A stretch of 39,553 bases of DNA. Origin: SYIM01 sp039800205. GTDB lineage: Bacteria; Pseudomonadota; Gammaproteobacteria; Burkholderiales; Burkholderiaceae_E. Location: contig JBDLRB010000096.1 of assembly GCA_039800205.1 (NCBI GenBank), positions 1 through 39,553 on the forward strand, written 5' to 3'. Below are positions 17,403 through 26,337 of this stretch, one piece after another; within the stretch, counting starts at the first letter, position 1, and every line of letters begins with the position of its first letter. The notes beneath the pieces are model-generated. The model had not been told where the DNA came from and did not search any database. It was given only the letters and a program-made list of their open reading frames with translations. Made by a program: the position numbers and the translations under genes.

Positions 17403-17462
17403 TCGGGTCTTTTGGGTCTCGAGGATGTTGACCGTTCGTATTGATCTGGCCCCAATCGCCCG

Positions 17463-18200
17463 ATGATGGATCCGTGGCCTTATCCGCGTCGGATCGCTCA
17501 CCGGGGAGCGGGGCGACTTGCGCCCGAGAACACCCTGGCCGCGATGAGGCGGGGCGCCGCCTGCGGCTACAGGATGTTCGAGTTCGATGCCAAGCTCTCG
17601 GCCGATGGCATTCCGATCCTGATGCACGATGCCACGCTTTCCCGGACGACGGGCGAAAGCGGACCCGTCGCCGGTCGGCCCTGGTCCGAACTTGCCTTGC
17701 TCGATGCCGGGAGCTGGCACTCGGCCCGATACGCGGGGGAGGGCGTACCCACATTGGCGCGGGTCGGCGCCTGGCTGCAGGCCAATCAGCTCTACGCCAA
17801 CATCGAGATCAAGCCTTGCCCAGGGCGTGAGGTCGAGACCGCTGCGCGGATCGTCCAACAGCTCGACGCACACTGGCGCACTGCGGTGGCCCCGCCCCTG
17901 CTGTCGTCTTTTTCCGAGGCGGCGCTGGCGTCTGCGCGCGCCCACGGGCCGCACTGGCCGCGCGCACTTTTGCTGAGTGACCTTCCAGAAGACTGGCGGG
18001 CACGCTGTCTCGCGCTTGATTGCGTCGCCATCGACCTCCACGAACGATGGGTCGATGCGTCGCTGGTTCAGGCGGCGCATCAGGTCGGACTGCGCGTCCT
18101 GACCTACACGGTCAATGATCCTGAACGGGTCCTTGAGCTCGAGGCCATGGGGGTCGACGGTGTGATCACTGATGCGATTGACCGGATCCCCGCGGCTTGA
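17463..18200 (+). CDS. ugpQ: Glycerophosphodiester phosphodiesterase
   Basis: Hydrolyses glycerophosphodiesters to glycerol-3-phosphate and an alcohol. The TIM-barrel GDPD motifs are complete: AHRGAGRLAPENT (H13, E22), EFDAKLSADGIPILMHD (E40, D42, H55), NIEIKP near 115 (metal Glu) and a YTVNDPE segment near the end. At 245 residues with no signal peptide it is the cytoplasmic UgpQ type rather than periplasmic GlpQ. The start is one of two adjacent ATG codons. No Ugp transporter is next to it. Confidence 0.93.
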   Translation: MMDPWPYPRRIAHRGAGRLAPENTLAAMRRGAACGYRMFEFDAKLSADGIPILMHDATLSRTTGESGPVAGRPWSELALLDAGSWHSARYAGEGVPTLARVGAWLQANQLYANIEIKPCPGREVETAARIVQQLDAHWRTAVAPPLLSSFSEAALASARAHGPHWPRALLLSDLPEDWRARCLALDCVAIDLHERWVDASLVQAAHQVGLRVLTYTVNDPERVLELEAMGVDGVITDAIDRIPAA

Positions 18201-18325
18201 GCCCGCGGACCTCTGGTCGGACGCCCCTGGGGCGGGTAGACTCTGGCGCGAGTCGGCATCGGCGGGACACGAGCAGGGCCTCGAGCCCCGCCTGCGGACA
18301 ATAAAAAACGGTAAGGGAGGCGCGC
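18201..18325. other. Intergenic region with weak hairpins
   Basis: The 125 bp between the phosphodiesterase and cysteine hydrolase genes hold a short CGCC/GGCG pair (18222-18234) and an outer GCAGG/CCTGC pair (18273-18295), either of which could end the upstream transcript. An A-rich GACAATAAAAAA run (from 18297) could be part of a promoter, but I cannot pair it with a -35 box. Confidence 0.3.
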
Positions 18326-19009
18326 TTGGAGTCCCCAATCTGGGAATCATTTCTGACCGACCGCGATCGTGCGGTCCTCAGTCGAGGGCGGTTCGGCCAG
18401 CGAATTGGCTTCGGTCAACGGCCGGCGGTCGTGGTCATCGACTGCCAGCGGTACATGGTGGGCGAGCGGGATGGCAGCGGGCAGTGGCCCTCAAGCTGTG
18501 GCGAGGTGGGCTGGCGGGCAATTGATGACACACGAAGACTGCTCGCCGCGGCGCGGGCCGCCGGCCTGCCAATCTTCTATACCTTGTTCGTACTGGCGCC
18601 CGACGGCTCTGATATCGGGGTGTACGGACGCAAGCGCGCTCTGCTTCAGTCCGACCACTGGGTCCTGGAGGGCACACCCGGTGCCGAACTGCTCCCTGAT
18701 CTGGACCGACGGCCCGGCGAGATCGCCTTTGTCAAGAAGAAGCCGTCTGCGTTTCATGGAACGCCCCTGCTGGGTTATCTGGTCGATCGCCAGATCGATA
18801 CGCTGATCGTGTGCGGCGGCTCGACCTCCAACTGTGTGCGTGCGACCGTTTACGATTCGAGCGCCTACAACTTCAGAACCATCGTTCCCGCAGGATGCGT
18901 GTTCGATCGGATCCCGGTGTCCCATGCGATCAGCCTGTTCGACATGGATCGGCAATATGCCGATGTGATGTCGACGGATGAAGTCTGTGCCGCACTGGCC
19001 CGTCAGTAA
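18326..19009 (+). CDS. Isochorismatase-like cysteine hydrolase (N-carbamoylsarcosine amidase type)
   Basis: Cysteine hydrolase of the isochorismatase fold, most like amidases acting on carbamoyl or amide groups. GGGAGG at 18315-18320, 5 nt upstream, supports a TTG start (227 residues). The catalytic triad is visible: D39 (VVVIDCQ), K137 (FVKKKPSAF) and C170 (GSTSNCVR), which fits an amidase, not a true isochorismatase. It is the first gene of a cluster with a TTT receptor, CoA-transferase and amidase, so it probably belongs to amide or ureide catabolism. The substrate is unknown. Confidence 0.88.
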   Translation: MESPIWESFLTDRDRAVLSRGRFGQRIGFGQRPAVVVIDCQRYMVGERDGSGQWPSSCGEVGWRAIDDTRRLLAAARAAGLPIFYTLFVLAPDGSDIGVYGRKRALLQSDHWVLEGTPGAELLPDLDRRPGEIAFVKKKPSAFHGTPLLGYLVDRQIDTLIVCGGSTSNCVRATVYDSSAYNFRTIVPAGCVFDRIPVSHAISLFDMDRQYADVMSTDEVCAALARQ

Positions 19010-19037
19010 TCAGAACCCAAACCGAAGGAGGAATGTC

Positions 19038-20009
19038 ATGACAACGATTCGACGACGCGCCCTGCTCGCCGCAACTGCCCTGGCGGCGGTACTGCCGGCC
19101 ACCACCCCGATGGCACAGGCCTGGCCCACCCGCACGGTCACCATCGTCGTGCCCTTTGCGCCAGGGGGCAGCAATGACGTGATCGCCCGGCAGATGGCCC
19201 CCCGCTTTGCGGCCGCACTGGGTCAGAACGTCGTGGTTGAAAACCGGGCCGGCGCGGGCTCGGTGGTGGGGGCCAACCATGTGGCGCGTTCGGCGCCTGA
19301 CGGCCATACTTTCCTGTTTGTATCGAGCTCTCTCGCCACGACCGCAGCCGTCCAGCAGACCCCGTACGACGCGACCAAGGCGTTCACCAGTGTGTCGCGC
19401 GTTGCGTCGGCACCGTTCGTCTTCATGATGCGCAAGGACTTTCCCGCGAAAAACATCAAGGAGATGGTGGCGTACGCAAAGGCCAACCCGGGCAAGATGA
19501 ACTACGGCAGCGCGGGCTTTGGCGACAGCGTGCAACTGGCCACCGAGCTCTTCAATCTTGCGGCCGGCATCAAGATGACCGGCGTGAACTACAAGGGCAT
19601 CGCGCCCGCTCAGCTCGATCTGATCGGCGGACGCCTCGACATGGTCATCACCACCGTTGCGTCGATCAAGGGCACCGCCGCCGAGGCGCTGCCGATGCTC
19701 GCGGTGTCATCGGCCCAGCGTAATGTGGACCTCCCCAACATTCCCACCGTCCGTGAAGCCGGGATCGATTACGTCGTCGATGTGTGGTGGGGTTTGTTTG
19801 CGCCCGCCGGCATTCCTGCCGCCGTGACCCAGCGAGTCAATGGACTGGTCGGTGAAATGCTCAAGGATGCCGAGTTTCAAAAGTTCCTGGCCCGGTATGG
19901 CGCAGGCGCTGCGCATTCCACCTCGGAGCAGTTGCACCAGCTGTTGGTGGGCGATATCGGTCGCTGGAAGAAGACCGTTGACCAGGCAAACCTGAGGCCC
20001 CAGAAGTGA
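19038..20009 (+). CDS. Tripartite tricarboxylate transporter receptor (Bug family)
   Basis: Periplasmic solute receptor of the Bug/TctC family, very numerous in Burkholderiales. AGGAGG at 19026-19031 fixes the ATG at 19038 (323 residues). The signal peptide is TIRRRALLAATALAAV with cleavage near AQAW. Typical marks are WPTRTVTIVVPFAPGGSNDVIAR at the mature start, VVENRAGAGSVVGA, SAPDGHTF and LPNIPTVREAG. No TctA/TctB membrane genes are near, as is usual for orphan Bug proteins. The stop overlaps the CoA-transferase start (GTGA). Ligands are often carboxylates; here unknown. Confidence 0.95.
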   Translation: MTTIRRRALLAATALAAVLPATTPMAQAWPTRTVTIVVPFAPGGSNDVIARQMAPRFAAALGQNVVVENRAGAGSVVGANHVARSAPDGHTFLFVSSSLATTAAVQQTPYDATKAFTSVSRVASAPFVFMMRKDFPAKNIKEMVAYAKANPGKMNYGSAGFGDSVQLATELFNLAAGIKMTGVNYKGIAPAQLDLIGGRLDMVITTVASIKGTAAEALPMLAVSSAQRNVDLPNIPTVREAGIDYVVDVWWGLFAPAGIPAAVTQRVNGLVGEMLKDAEFQKFLARYGAGAAHSTSEQLHQLLVGDIGRWKKTVDQANLRPQK

Positions 20010-21205
20010 TCGATTCCGGTATGACGACGGAAGGGGCCGAGGGGCCCCTTTCCGGTATTCGGATACTCGATCTCAGCGCCTACCTGGCTGGACCGTATGG
20101 CTGCGCGATGCTTGCCGATCTGGGTGCGGAGGTCATCAAGGTTGAACCGCCTGAGGGGGACAACCTGCGCAAGTACCCATCGACCCTGCCTGGACACAGC
20201 CGTGCGTTTGTCGGCGTGAACCGGGGCAAGCGGGGCATCGTGCTGGATCTCAAGCATCCGCACGGCCGTGCGGCGCTCCTCGATCTCGTGCGTCAGGCGG
20301 ATGTGTTCGTGCACAACTTCCGTCCGTCTGTTCCCCCGCGGCTGGGGATCGACTGGGACCGCCTGCGCGATCTCAACCCTCGACTGATCTATTGCGGTTT
20401 GACCGGTTACGGTGACAAGGGCCCCCTGAAGGACAACGCCGGCTACGATCAGGTGTTGCAGTGCATGACCGGTATCGCGGCCAATCAAGGCACGCTCGAT
20501 GCGCCTGAACTCGTTTACGGATCAGCGGTCGATTACTACGGCGCTTCGGTGCTGGCCTTGTCGATCACCGCTGCGCTGGTCGAGCGGGCGCGCACCGGTC
20601 GGGGCAAATGCCTGTCGGTCTCACTGATGCAGGCTGCGCTCACCATGCAGTCGGCCCGCCTCGTCTGGGCGGAGGGCGAGCCGCGCGAGATCTCGCGTGA
20701 TATGCGTTCCGGTGGCATCACCGGCATTCATCCAACGGCGCAAGGTCACCTGTATATCTCCGCCAACACCCCCCATTTCTGGAAGTCGCTCTGCGCGTTG
20801 ACCGGACTTGACGATCTGGCTGAGGATCCTCGATTCGATACGGTCAGAAAGCGGGCGGAAAACGCCGACTATCTGACTGACCGGCTGCGTACGGCACTGG
20901 CAGCTCGCAGCGCGGGTGAATGGGAATCGTTGTTTGGACAACAAGTGCCCTGTGCGCGGGTGCGTGCGGTCGAGGACATGTTCGATTTTCCTCAGGTCCA
21001 GGCTCAAGGGTTCATGGGCGAATTCGAGGGCGCTGCGGGCCGCTATCGCGCGCTGGCCAATGCGCTGCAGCCGGGCGGGCCTCAGGCGCGTCCGGCCCCG
21101 GGGTTTGGCGAGCACAGCGAAGAGGTGCTGCAGGAACTCGGCTACGACTCGGCACGCATTGAGGCCCTGCGCGCGGCCGGTGTGCTGGGTGCTGCCGAAG
21201 GATAA
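20006..21205 (+). CDS. Class III CoA-transferase (CaiB/Frc family)
   Basis: Moves CoA between carboxylic acids. It opens with GPLSGIRILDLSAYLAGPYGCAMLADLGAEVIKVEPP-type residues, the family signature, and has NFRPSVPPRLGI near 104-115. The catalytic aspartate is D148 in NAGYDQVLQ. It spans 399 residues from a GTG that overlaps the receptor stop by 4 nt; an in-frame ATG at 20021 is an alternative start. It lies between a TTT receptor and an amidase, so it may activate the acid taken up or released. The acid is not identifiable. Confidence 0.93.
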   Translation: MIDSGMTTEGAEGPLSGIRILDLSAYLAGPYGCAMLADLGAEVIKVEPPEGDNLRKYPSTLPGHSRAFVGVNRGKRGIVLDLKHPHGRAALLDLVRQADVFVHNFRPSVPPRLGIDWDRLRDLNPRLIYCGLTGYGDKGPLKDNAGYDQVLQCMTGIAANQGTLDAPELVYGSAVDYYGASVLALSITAALVERARTGRGKCLSVSLMQAALTMQSARLVWAEGEPREISRDMRSGGITGIHPTAQGHLYISANTPHFWKSLCALTGLDDLAEDPRFDTVRKRAENADYLTDRLRTALAARSAGEWESLFGQQVPCARVRAVEDMFDFPQVQAQGFMGEFEGAAGRYRALANALQPGGPQARPAPGFGEHSEEVLQELGYDSARIEALRAAGVLGAAEG

Positions 21206-21211
21206 TGGGCA

Positions 21212-22849
21212 ATGAGCGATCAGGGTCAGCCATCGTCGCGATTGGCGCATCTTCATGGAATCGTTTCACGCAGTGATGATCGGGCGATCGAGACCGAGGT
21301 CGAACGGCTGAACGCGGCGGCGATGGCGGCCGGGCGCTCGATGTGGACGCCCTGGGACCAGCCAGGCGACTTCCCTGCAAGGATGCTCGAGCTGGCCGAT
21401 CCCTGGACGGCCACCCGGATCGCCGCGCAGGCAAGCGATCCGATCCAGGCGTCAAGCGGCTCGGGTTCGACGCATCATCCGCTGCCCAGCCAGCCGATTC
21501 GAGTGCTCGCCGCACGCATCCGGGCGGGGCAGGTGCACATCACCGAACTGGTCGAGGCCGCGATCGCTCGTGCCGAGGCGACGAACGCGCAGCATCATGC
21601 ATTCATCGAGATCCATGCCCAGCGCGCGCGGGAACGGGCGGCCGTGCTCGAGGCTGAGCTCGCTGCAGGCCGTGATCGGGGCGTGCTGCATGGCATTCCG
21701 CTTGCGCACAAGGATTGCTTTGAACAGATCGGCCGCGCGCCCACGGTCGGTAGCCGGGCGACGTCGCTACCAACCCCGCAGCGTGCCGCCTCGGTGCTCG
21801 AGCGTCTGGACGCAGCCGGTGCAGTGGACATCGGCGTCCTCAACCTGAATGAAATGGTCGCCGGGCCCACCGGCCACAACCCGCACTTTGGCGATTGCGC
21901 CAATGCAATCGACCCGGAGCGAATCAGTGGTGGGTCCTCAAGCGGTTCGGCGGTGGCCGTGGGTCTGGGCGCGGTCTGCGTGTCCCTGGGGTCCGATACC
22001 GGTGGTTCGATCCGGATACCGGGTGCCGCGAATGGGCTGGTGGCGCTCAAGCCAACGTATGGCCGGGTGAGTCGTGCCGGATGCGTGCCGCGCGCCTTGA
22101 GCCTGGACTGCATCGGCCCGCTTGCTCGGACAGTGGATGATTGTCAGCTGGTGTTCGATGCCATCGCGGGACCGGATGCCCGGGATCCCTCGAGCCTCCT
22201 TCAGCCTTCTCCGGATCGTTATTCGAGCGTGTCCGCAGCGTCCTCCGGGCATCGGCTTGCGGTGCTCGAGGCCTGGGGGACGCTCGAGCCGGAGATTGAC
22301 CAGGCGTTCAAGGATTTTCTGGACGGCGCGGCGCGTACCCAGGGGGGGCTGCAGCGTGTGTCGGGCGTCGAACTCGACACCCTGTATGCGATGGGTGACA
22401 TCATTTCAAAGGTCGAGGCCGCCACCTTGCATGGCCGCTGGATGCAGGCGACGCCAGACCGTTATTCGAAGGCCGTCTATTCGCGCACCGAGCCGGGTTT
22501 TCATTTGTCAGGCGTGCGTTACCTCGAGGCTATTGGCTTGCGTGCGCGCCTGATGGCTGAATTTGTCGAGCAGGCGTTTGCCTCGGCCGATGTCGTACTT
22601 TTTCCGGCGATACCGGTTCCGATTCCGTTACGTCGCGACGCTGATATGGAATCCGGGAGCAGTGTTTTTACCGTCGTTCCCCAGTTGACCCGCCTCACCC
22701 GGCCCTTCAGTTATCTGGGCTTGCCCGTGCTCGTGATACCCGTTGGTCTCGACCGTAACGGGATGCCAGTGTCGGCCCAGTTGATTGGTCGACCGTTTGC
22801 CGAGGCGCGGCTCTTTGATCTGGCCCGACGGCTTCTGGCGACTGGATGA
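21212..22849 (+). CDS. Amidase signature family enzyme with N-terminal extension
   Basis: Ser-cisSer-Lys amidase. The triad is K167 (LAHKDCF), cis-Ser in GGSSSGSA (240-247) and nucleophile S266 (SDTGGSIRIP). The closest architecture is GatA/AtzE/AtzF-like, but there are no GatB/C genes nearby, so a catabolic amidase is more likely than tRNA amidotransferase. The core begins near residue 93 (PIRVLAARIRAGQVHITELVEAA); the first about 90 residues are an extra region, helical at 24-40 and then low-complexity (SSGSGSTHH). At 545 residues it is longer than the usual 460-500. It starts 6 nt after the CoA-transferase stop. Confidence 0.9.
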   Translation: MSDQGQPSSRLAHLHGIVSRSDDRAIETEVERLNAAAMAAGRSMWTPWDQPGDFPARMLELADPWTATRIAAQASDPIQASSGSGSTHHPLPSQPIRVLAARIRAGQVHITELVEAAIARAEATNAQHHAFIEIHAQRARERAAVLEAELAAGRDRGVLHGIPLAHKDCFEQIGRAPTVGSRATSLPTPQRAASVLERLDAAGAVDIGVLNLNEMVAGPTGHNPHFGDCANAIDPERISGGSSSGSAVAVGLGAVCVSLGSDTGGSIRIPGAANGLVALKPTYGRVSRAGCVPRALSLDCIGPLARTVDDCQLVFDAIAGPDARDPSSLLQPSPDRYSSVSAASSGHRLAVLEAWGTLEPEIDQAFKDFLDGAARTQGGLQRVSGVELDTLYAMGDIISKVEAATLHGRWMQATPDRYSKAVYSRTEPGFHLSGVRYLEAIGLRARLMAEFVEQAFASADVVLFPAIPVPIPLRRDADMESGSSVFTVVPQLTRLTRPFSYLGLPVLVIPVGLDRNGMPVSAQLIGRPFAEARLFDLARRLLATG

Positions 22850-22932
22850 GTGGCGCGGGCGCGCTCATTCCCGATGTGAACTCCGGCTCGACCCCCACCC
22901 ATTTGCAGCCCTCTGCATGTAAGGAAATGACA

Positions 22933-23226
22933 ATGCCGAAAGCCTATTGGATCAGTGCCTATCGCTCGATCAGGAATGCCGACGCAGTGGCCGCGTACGC
23001 CCGGCTCGCCGGTCCGGCGCTGACTGCAGCGGGCGGGCGTTTCGTCGCACGTGGTGTGCCCGCCGCAGTCAAGGAGGCTGGGCTTCAGGAGCGCACGGTG
23101 CTGATCGAGTTCGACAGCGTGCAGGCGGCGCTTGCCGCCTACGACAGTCCGGCTTATCGGGAGGCGCTGGCTGCGCTTGGGACGGACGCCTGCGAACGCG
23201 ACATCCGGATCGTCGAGGCGGTTTGA
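22933..23226 (+). CDS. DUF1330 family protein
   Basis: A 97-residue ferredoxin-like-fold protein. AAGGA at 22921-22925 favours the second of two close ATGs, at 22933. It has the family's pattern MPKAYWISAYRSIRNADAVAAYA, VARGVPAAVKEA, ERTVLIEFDSVQAALAAYDSPAY and a final I-V-E. Members are dimeric alpha/beta-barrel-like proteins often placed with catabolic genes; their reaction is generally unknown. It is the last gene of the 18326-23226 cluster. Confidence 0.9.
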   Translation: MPKAYWISAYRSIRNADAVAAYARLAGPALTAAGGRFVARGVPAAVKEAGLQERTVLIEFDSVQAALAAYDSPAYREALAALGTDACERDIRIVEAV

Positions 23227-23284
23227 GTGCCTGGCCGGGTGTCTTGACCCAGAGCTGTTGTTTGGCCGGTGGCGGTGAGCCGCG

Positions 23285-23950
23285 CTATCGGGTCAGCAGA
23301 CCGATACAGTAGCCCAACAGGGTGCCCACCGCTGTCCCGAAGACGACGAGCCAGGCAGGCGCCGGCGCGGCCAGGGGATGGGTCGTGGGCCTCGGGATCG
23401 CCGTTGCGTGCGGGACCGCCGGGTGCTCGGCACGCGGGTCTGCACTGGACGCGGTGGGCGAGGTGATGGGTTCGACCCCGTCCGCTGTGTCGAGCGTGCG
23501 GTCATTGGGCATCGGCTGCAGCTGCGCGACCAGCGCCTCGAAGAAGGCGTCTGTATGCCGTTTGACCACCGATTGCATCAGACGACTGCCCAGGCTGGCG
23601 AGCTTGCCCCCGATCTCAGCCTGCGCGTCATAGTCCAGCCGCGTCGCGCCGTCATCGGGCGTCAGTTCGATTTTTGCCTGCAGCCGTGCAAAGCCCGCCG
23701 CACCCCCTTGACCTTCGCCGACCAGCGTGTAGCGCTTCGGTGCCTCGATCTCTGACAGGGTCAGACGCGCCCGGAATGTGACGCTGATCGGACCCACCGT
23801 CGCGCGAACAACGGCCAGCCAGGCATCGGGCCCCAGGGCCTCAAAGCGTTCGCATCCAGCGATGGCCGCCTTGAGGAGGGCGGGGTCATTGAGTGCGTCC
23901 CAGGCCTGCTGCTGCGGGACGGGGAGCCGATAGCTGCCTTTGAAATCCAT
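23285..23950 (-). CDS. coxG: CoxG-like protein (carbon monoxide dehydrogenase subunit G family)
   Basis: A START-like SRPBCC protein, begun by MDFKGSYRLPVPQQQAWDALND and followed by LLKAAIAGCE, the CoxG signature. After about 150 residues there is a Pro/Ala/Thr-rich linker, then a C-terminal membrane helix (PAWLVVFGTAVGTLLGYCIGLL), which would tether the protein and perhaps its enzyme partner to the membrane. In the known cox system CoxG anchors CO dehydrogenase to the membrane. It starts 2 nt after the coxL-like stop and ends the operon. Confidence 0.92.
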   Translation of the reverse strand: MDFKGSYRLPVPQQQAWDALNDPALLKAAIAGCERFEALGPDAWLAVVRATVGPISVTFRARLTLSEIEAPKRYTLVGEGQGGAAGFARLQAKIELTPDDGATRLDYDAQAEIGGKLASLGSRLMQSVVKRHTDAFFEALVAQLQPMPNDRTLDTADGVEPITSPTASSADPRAEHPAVPHATAIPRPTTHPLAAPAPAWLVVFGTAVGTLLGYCIGLLTR

Positions 23951-23952
23951 CC

Positions 23953-26337
23953 TCAGGACCCTCCGTCAGACAGGCGCGTCGCTGCGCGGATCTGCGCGTG
24001 CAGCGCCATCGGTGTCAGCGGTTGTTGATCGATGATGATGCCCAGCGGGCCGAGTGCGTCCTGAACGGCATTACTGATCGCGCCGATCGCACCCATCACA
24101 CCGCCCTCTGCCATCCCCTTGAGACCGATCGGCGTCGCGCGGCTGGGGGTGTGCATCGGGATGAGCTCGATTCGGGGGATCTCACAAGCGGTCGCAACGA
24201 GATACTGCGCCAGCGAACCGGACAGGTTCTGTCCCGTATTCGGGTCGTAGCGGACCGCTTCGAACATCGATCCGGACAGGCCCATCGCAATGGCGCCATG
24301 CTGTTGCCCCTCGACGACCAGTGGATTCAGGACGGTGCCGCAATCTTCTGCGACCACATAGCGTTCGATCCGGATCTGACCGGTCTGCCGATCGACCTCG
24401 ACGACGCAGGCATGGGTTGAGTTCGAGTAGGTCATCGGAGGCGGCTCGTAGCTCTGGCTGAAGTCAAGCCCAGGCGACAGTCCATCGGGCAGCGCGAGCG
24501 GGTCCAGATAGGCGATTCGCGCGATATCGGCCAGGGTCAAGCCCGTCGGTATCCAGTCGCCGTCCGCCGCTTGTCGTTCGATCTGCGCGGCGCGCATTCG
24601 AAGGCGGCTGGGCGCCGTTTCGCCCAGACGATGCGCGGCAATCCGGAGCACCACGTCGCGCGCCTTTTGCGCACACAGATACAGGCAGGACCCACCCGCC
24701 GTTCCGCCGCGCGCGCCCCGGCTACCCATGCCGTAGGGGGCGATATCTGTATGACCGATCTTCAGGCTGACTTGCTCGGTGTCGACCCCGAGACCCTCGG
24801 CGACCGCGTGGGTGAGCGAACTCTCGTAGCCCTGGCCCGTCGCGCTCAGCCCGACCGACGCATTGACGACGCCGGACGGTTCGATGCGCACCCACGCCGC
24901 TTCGTGACCTGAACCGGCAATGCCCGCCGCCTTGTAAAAGCTCGATCCATAGGTCGTGGACTCGACCACGTTGCACAGCCCGATGCCCAGCAGGCGACCG
25001 TCTGCCCGCATCTGACGCTGCCGTTCGCGCAGGCCCGGATAATCGATTGCAGTCAGCGCGGCTTCGAAGCACGCGGGGGTCGATACATCGGCAAGCACCT
25101 CGCCCGTCGGCAGGGTGAAGGGCAACTCGTGGTCCTGGACCAGGTTCACGCGGCGTACGTCCGCCGGATCGAGATCCAGCGCGCGTGCAATCGCATCGAT
25201 CGTGCCGTCCATGACCCAGCTGGTGATGGCCATCGGCGCGCGCATGGGACCGTTTCCGACCTTGTTCGAGAGCCAGACCCGAACCTCGTAGGCGTAGTTC
25301 TGGATCCGGTAGGGTCCGGTGAGGATCATCGCGACCACCCGGGCAAGATAGTTCCCGGGGTAAAAGCTGTAGGCACCGAAGTCTTCGTCGATCTGAAGCT
25401 CAAGCGCGAGGATGCGTCCTGCGGCATCGACTCCGACACGGGTCCTGCAGAGATCTTCCCGCGCCTGCGACGAGGCCAGCAGGTTTTCCAGTCGATCTTC
25501 CCGCCACCGCACCGGGCGACCCAGCTGCCGCGCGGCCGCTGCAACCACCAGCTCCTCGCGATAGAGCGCGATCTTCTGTCCGAATCCACCCCCGACATCG
25601 GGCGAGATCACGGTCACTTGGGATTCCTTCAGACGCAGCCGCGCGGCGAGCGTGCTGCGGTAGGGGTGCGGCACCTGGTTGCCGACATGAAAGTCCAGAT
25701 GTTCGCGTCCCGCGTCCCAGATCGCGATACAGCCGCGGGTCTCGATGGGCAGATGGGTCTGACGATGCTGTCCGAACCGGGCCTCGACCACCCGATCGGC
25801 AGATTGCATCGCCTGGGTCACGTCGCCGAAACGTGCCTGCTGGTTCGAAAGAAGATTGGACGACAGCGAATCATCGACGCGTGGCGCGTCTTTCTGCTGG
25901 GACTGCTCGAGTGTAGCGATCGCAGCGAGGAGATCCCACTCCACCTGGACCCGCTCGGCAGCGTCTTCGGCGATATAACGATCAAGGGCGATCACGCAGG
26001 CCACCGGATCGCCCTGAAAGCGAACCTTGTCGATCGGCAGCGCGTCCATCTCCATAGGCTGCAGGCCCTCGATCGGCGGGGCCATCCGATGGCGCGTGGT
26101 CCAGCGGGCCAGGTCCGAGCCCGTGTAGACGGCGATGACACCGGGCGTTTCAAGCGCCGCCTCGCAGTTGATCGACCGGATCCGTGCATGGGCATGCGGT
26201 GAACGAACGAACGAGGCATGGAGTGCCCCGGGAACGGCGATGTCATCGATGTATCGGCCCTTGCCCGTCAGCAGCCTGCGATCCTCGACCCTGGGCCGGG
26301 GGACGCCAATCTGTTCGAATGCGGTCCTTGTGTTCAC
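23953..26337 (-). CDS. Xanthine dehydrogenase family molybdopterin-binding subunit (CoxL-like)
   Basis: Large catalytic subunit of a molybdenum hydroxylase. A GTG at 26337 overlaps the coxS-like stop by 4 nt; 794 residues. Marks are GVPRPRVEDRRLLTGKGRYIDDI at the start, DVGGGFGQK (247-255), GQGYES (501-506, the GQGHET position) and the catalytic glutamate E744 in KGMAEGG. The loop that in CO dehydrogenase carries AYRCSFR (and in form II AYRGAGR) reads GNGPMRAP (361-368): the Cys is missing and only the Arg remains. So it is not a CO dehydrogenase; an organic substrate is expected. Genomes often label such genes coxL by similarity alone. Confidence 0.92.
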   Translation of the reverse strand: MNTRTAFEQIGVPRPRVEDRRLLTGKGRYIDDIAVPGALHASFVRSPHAHARIRSINCEAALETPGVIAVYTGSDLARWTTRHRMAPPIEGLQPMEMDALPIDKVRFQGDPVACVIALDRYIAEDAAERVQVEWDLLAAIATLEQSQQKDAPRVDDSLSSNLLSNQQARFGDVTQAMQSADRVVEARFGQHRQTHLPIETRGCIAIWDAGREHLDFHVGNQVPHPYRSTLAARLRLKESQVTVISPDVGGGFGQKIALYREELVVAAAARQLGRPVRWREDRLENLLASSQAREDLCRTRVGVDAAGRILALELQIDEDFGAYSFYPGNYLARVVAMILTGPYRIQNYAYEVRVWLSNKVGNGPMRAPMAITSWVMDGTIDAIARALDLDPADVRRVNLVQDHELPFTLPTGEVLADVSTPACFEAALTAIDYPGLRERQRQMRADGRLLGIGLCNVVESTTYGSSFYKAAGIAGSGHEAAWVRIEPSGVVNASVGLSATGQGYESSLTHAVAEGLGVDTEQVSLKIGHTDIAPYGMGSRGARGGTAGGSCLYLCAQKARDVVLRIAAHRLGETAPSRLRMRAAQIERQAADGDWIPTGLTLADIARIAYLDPLALPDGLSPGLDFSQSYEPPPMTYSNSTHACVVEVDRQTGQIRIERYVVAEDCGTVLNPLVVEGQQHGAIAMGLSGSMFEAVRYDPNTGQNLSGSLAQYLVATACEIPRIELIPMHTPSRATPIGLKGMAEGGVMGAIGAISNAVQDALGPLGIIIDQQPLTPMALHAQIRAATRLSDGGS

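Noticed and set aside
1..19009. A complete creatinine/N-methylhydantoin pathway (HyuA plus N-carbamoylsarcosine amidase-like enzyme)
   Set aside because: The two genes are 16 kb apart in unrelated operons, and hyuB and sarcosine-oxidising genes are not seen. Only families, not substrates, can be claimed.
21212..22849. GatA subunit of tRNA amidotransferase
   Set aside because: No gatB or gatC nearby and the context is catabolic.
23227..23284. Terminator between DUF1330 and coxG genes
   Set aside because: TGGCCGG occurs twice as a direct repeat, not as a stem; no convincing hairpin.
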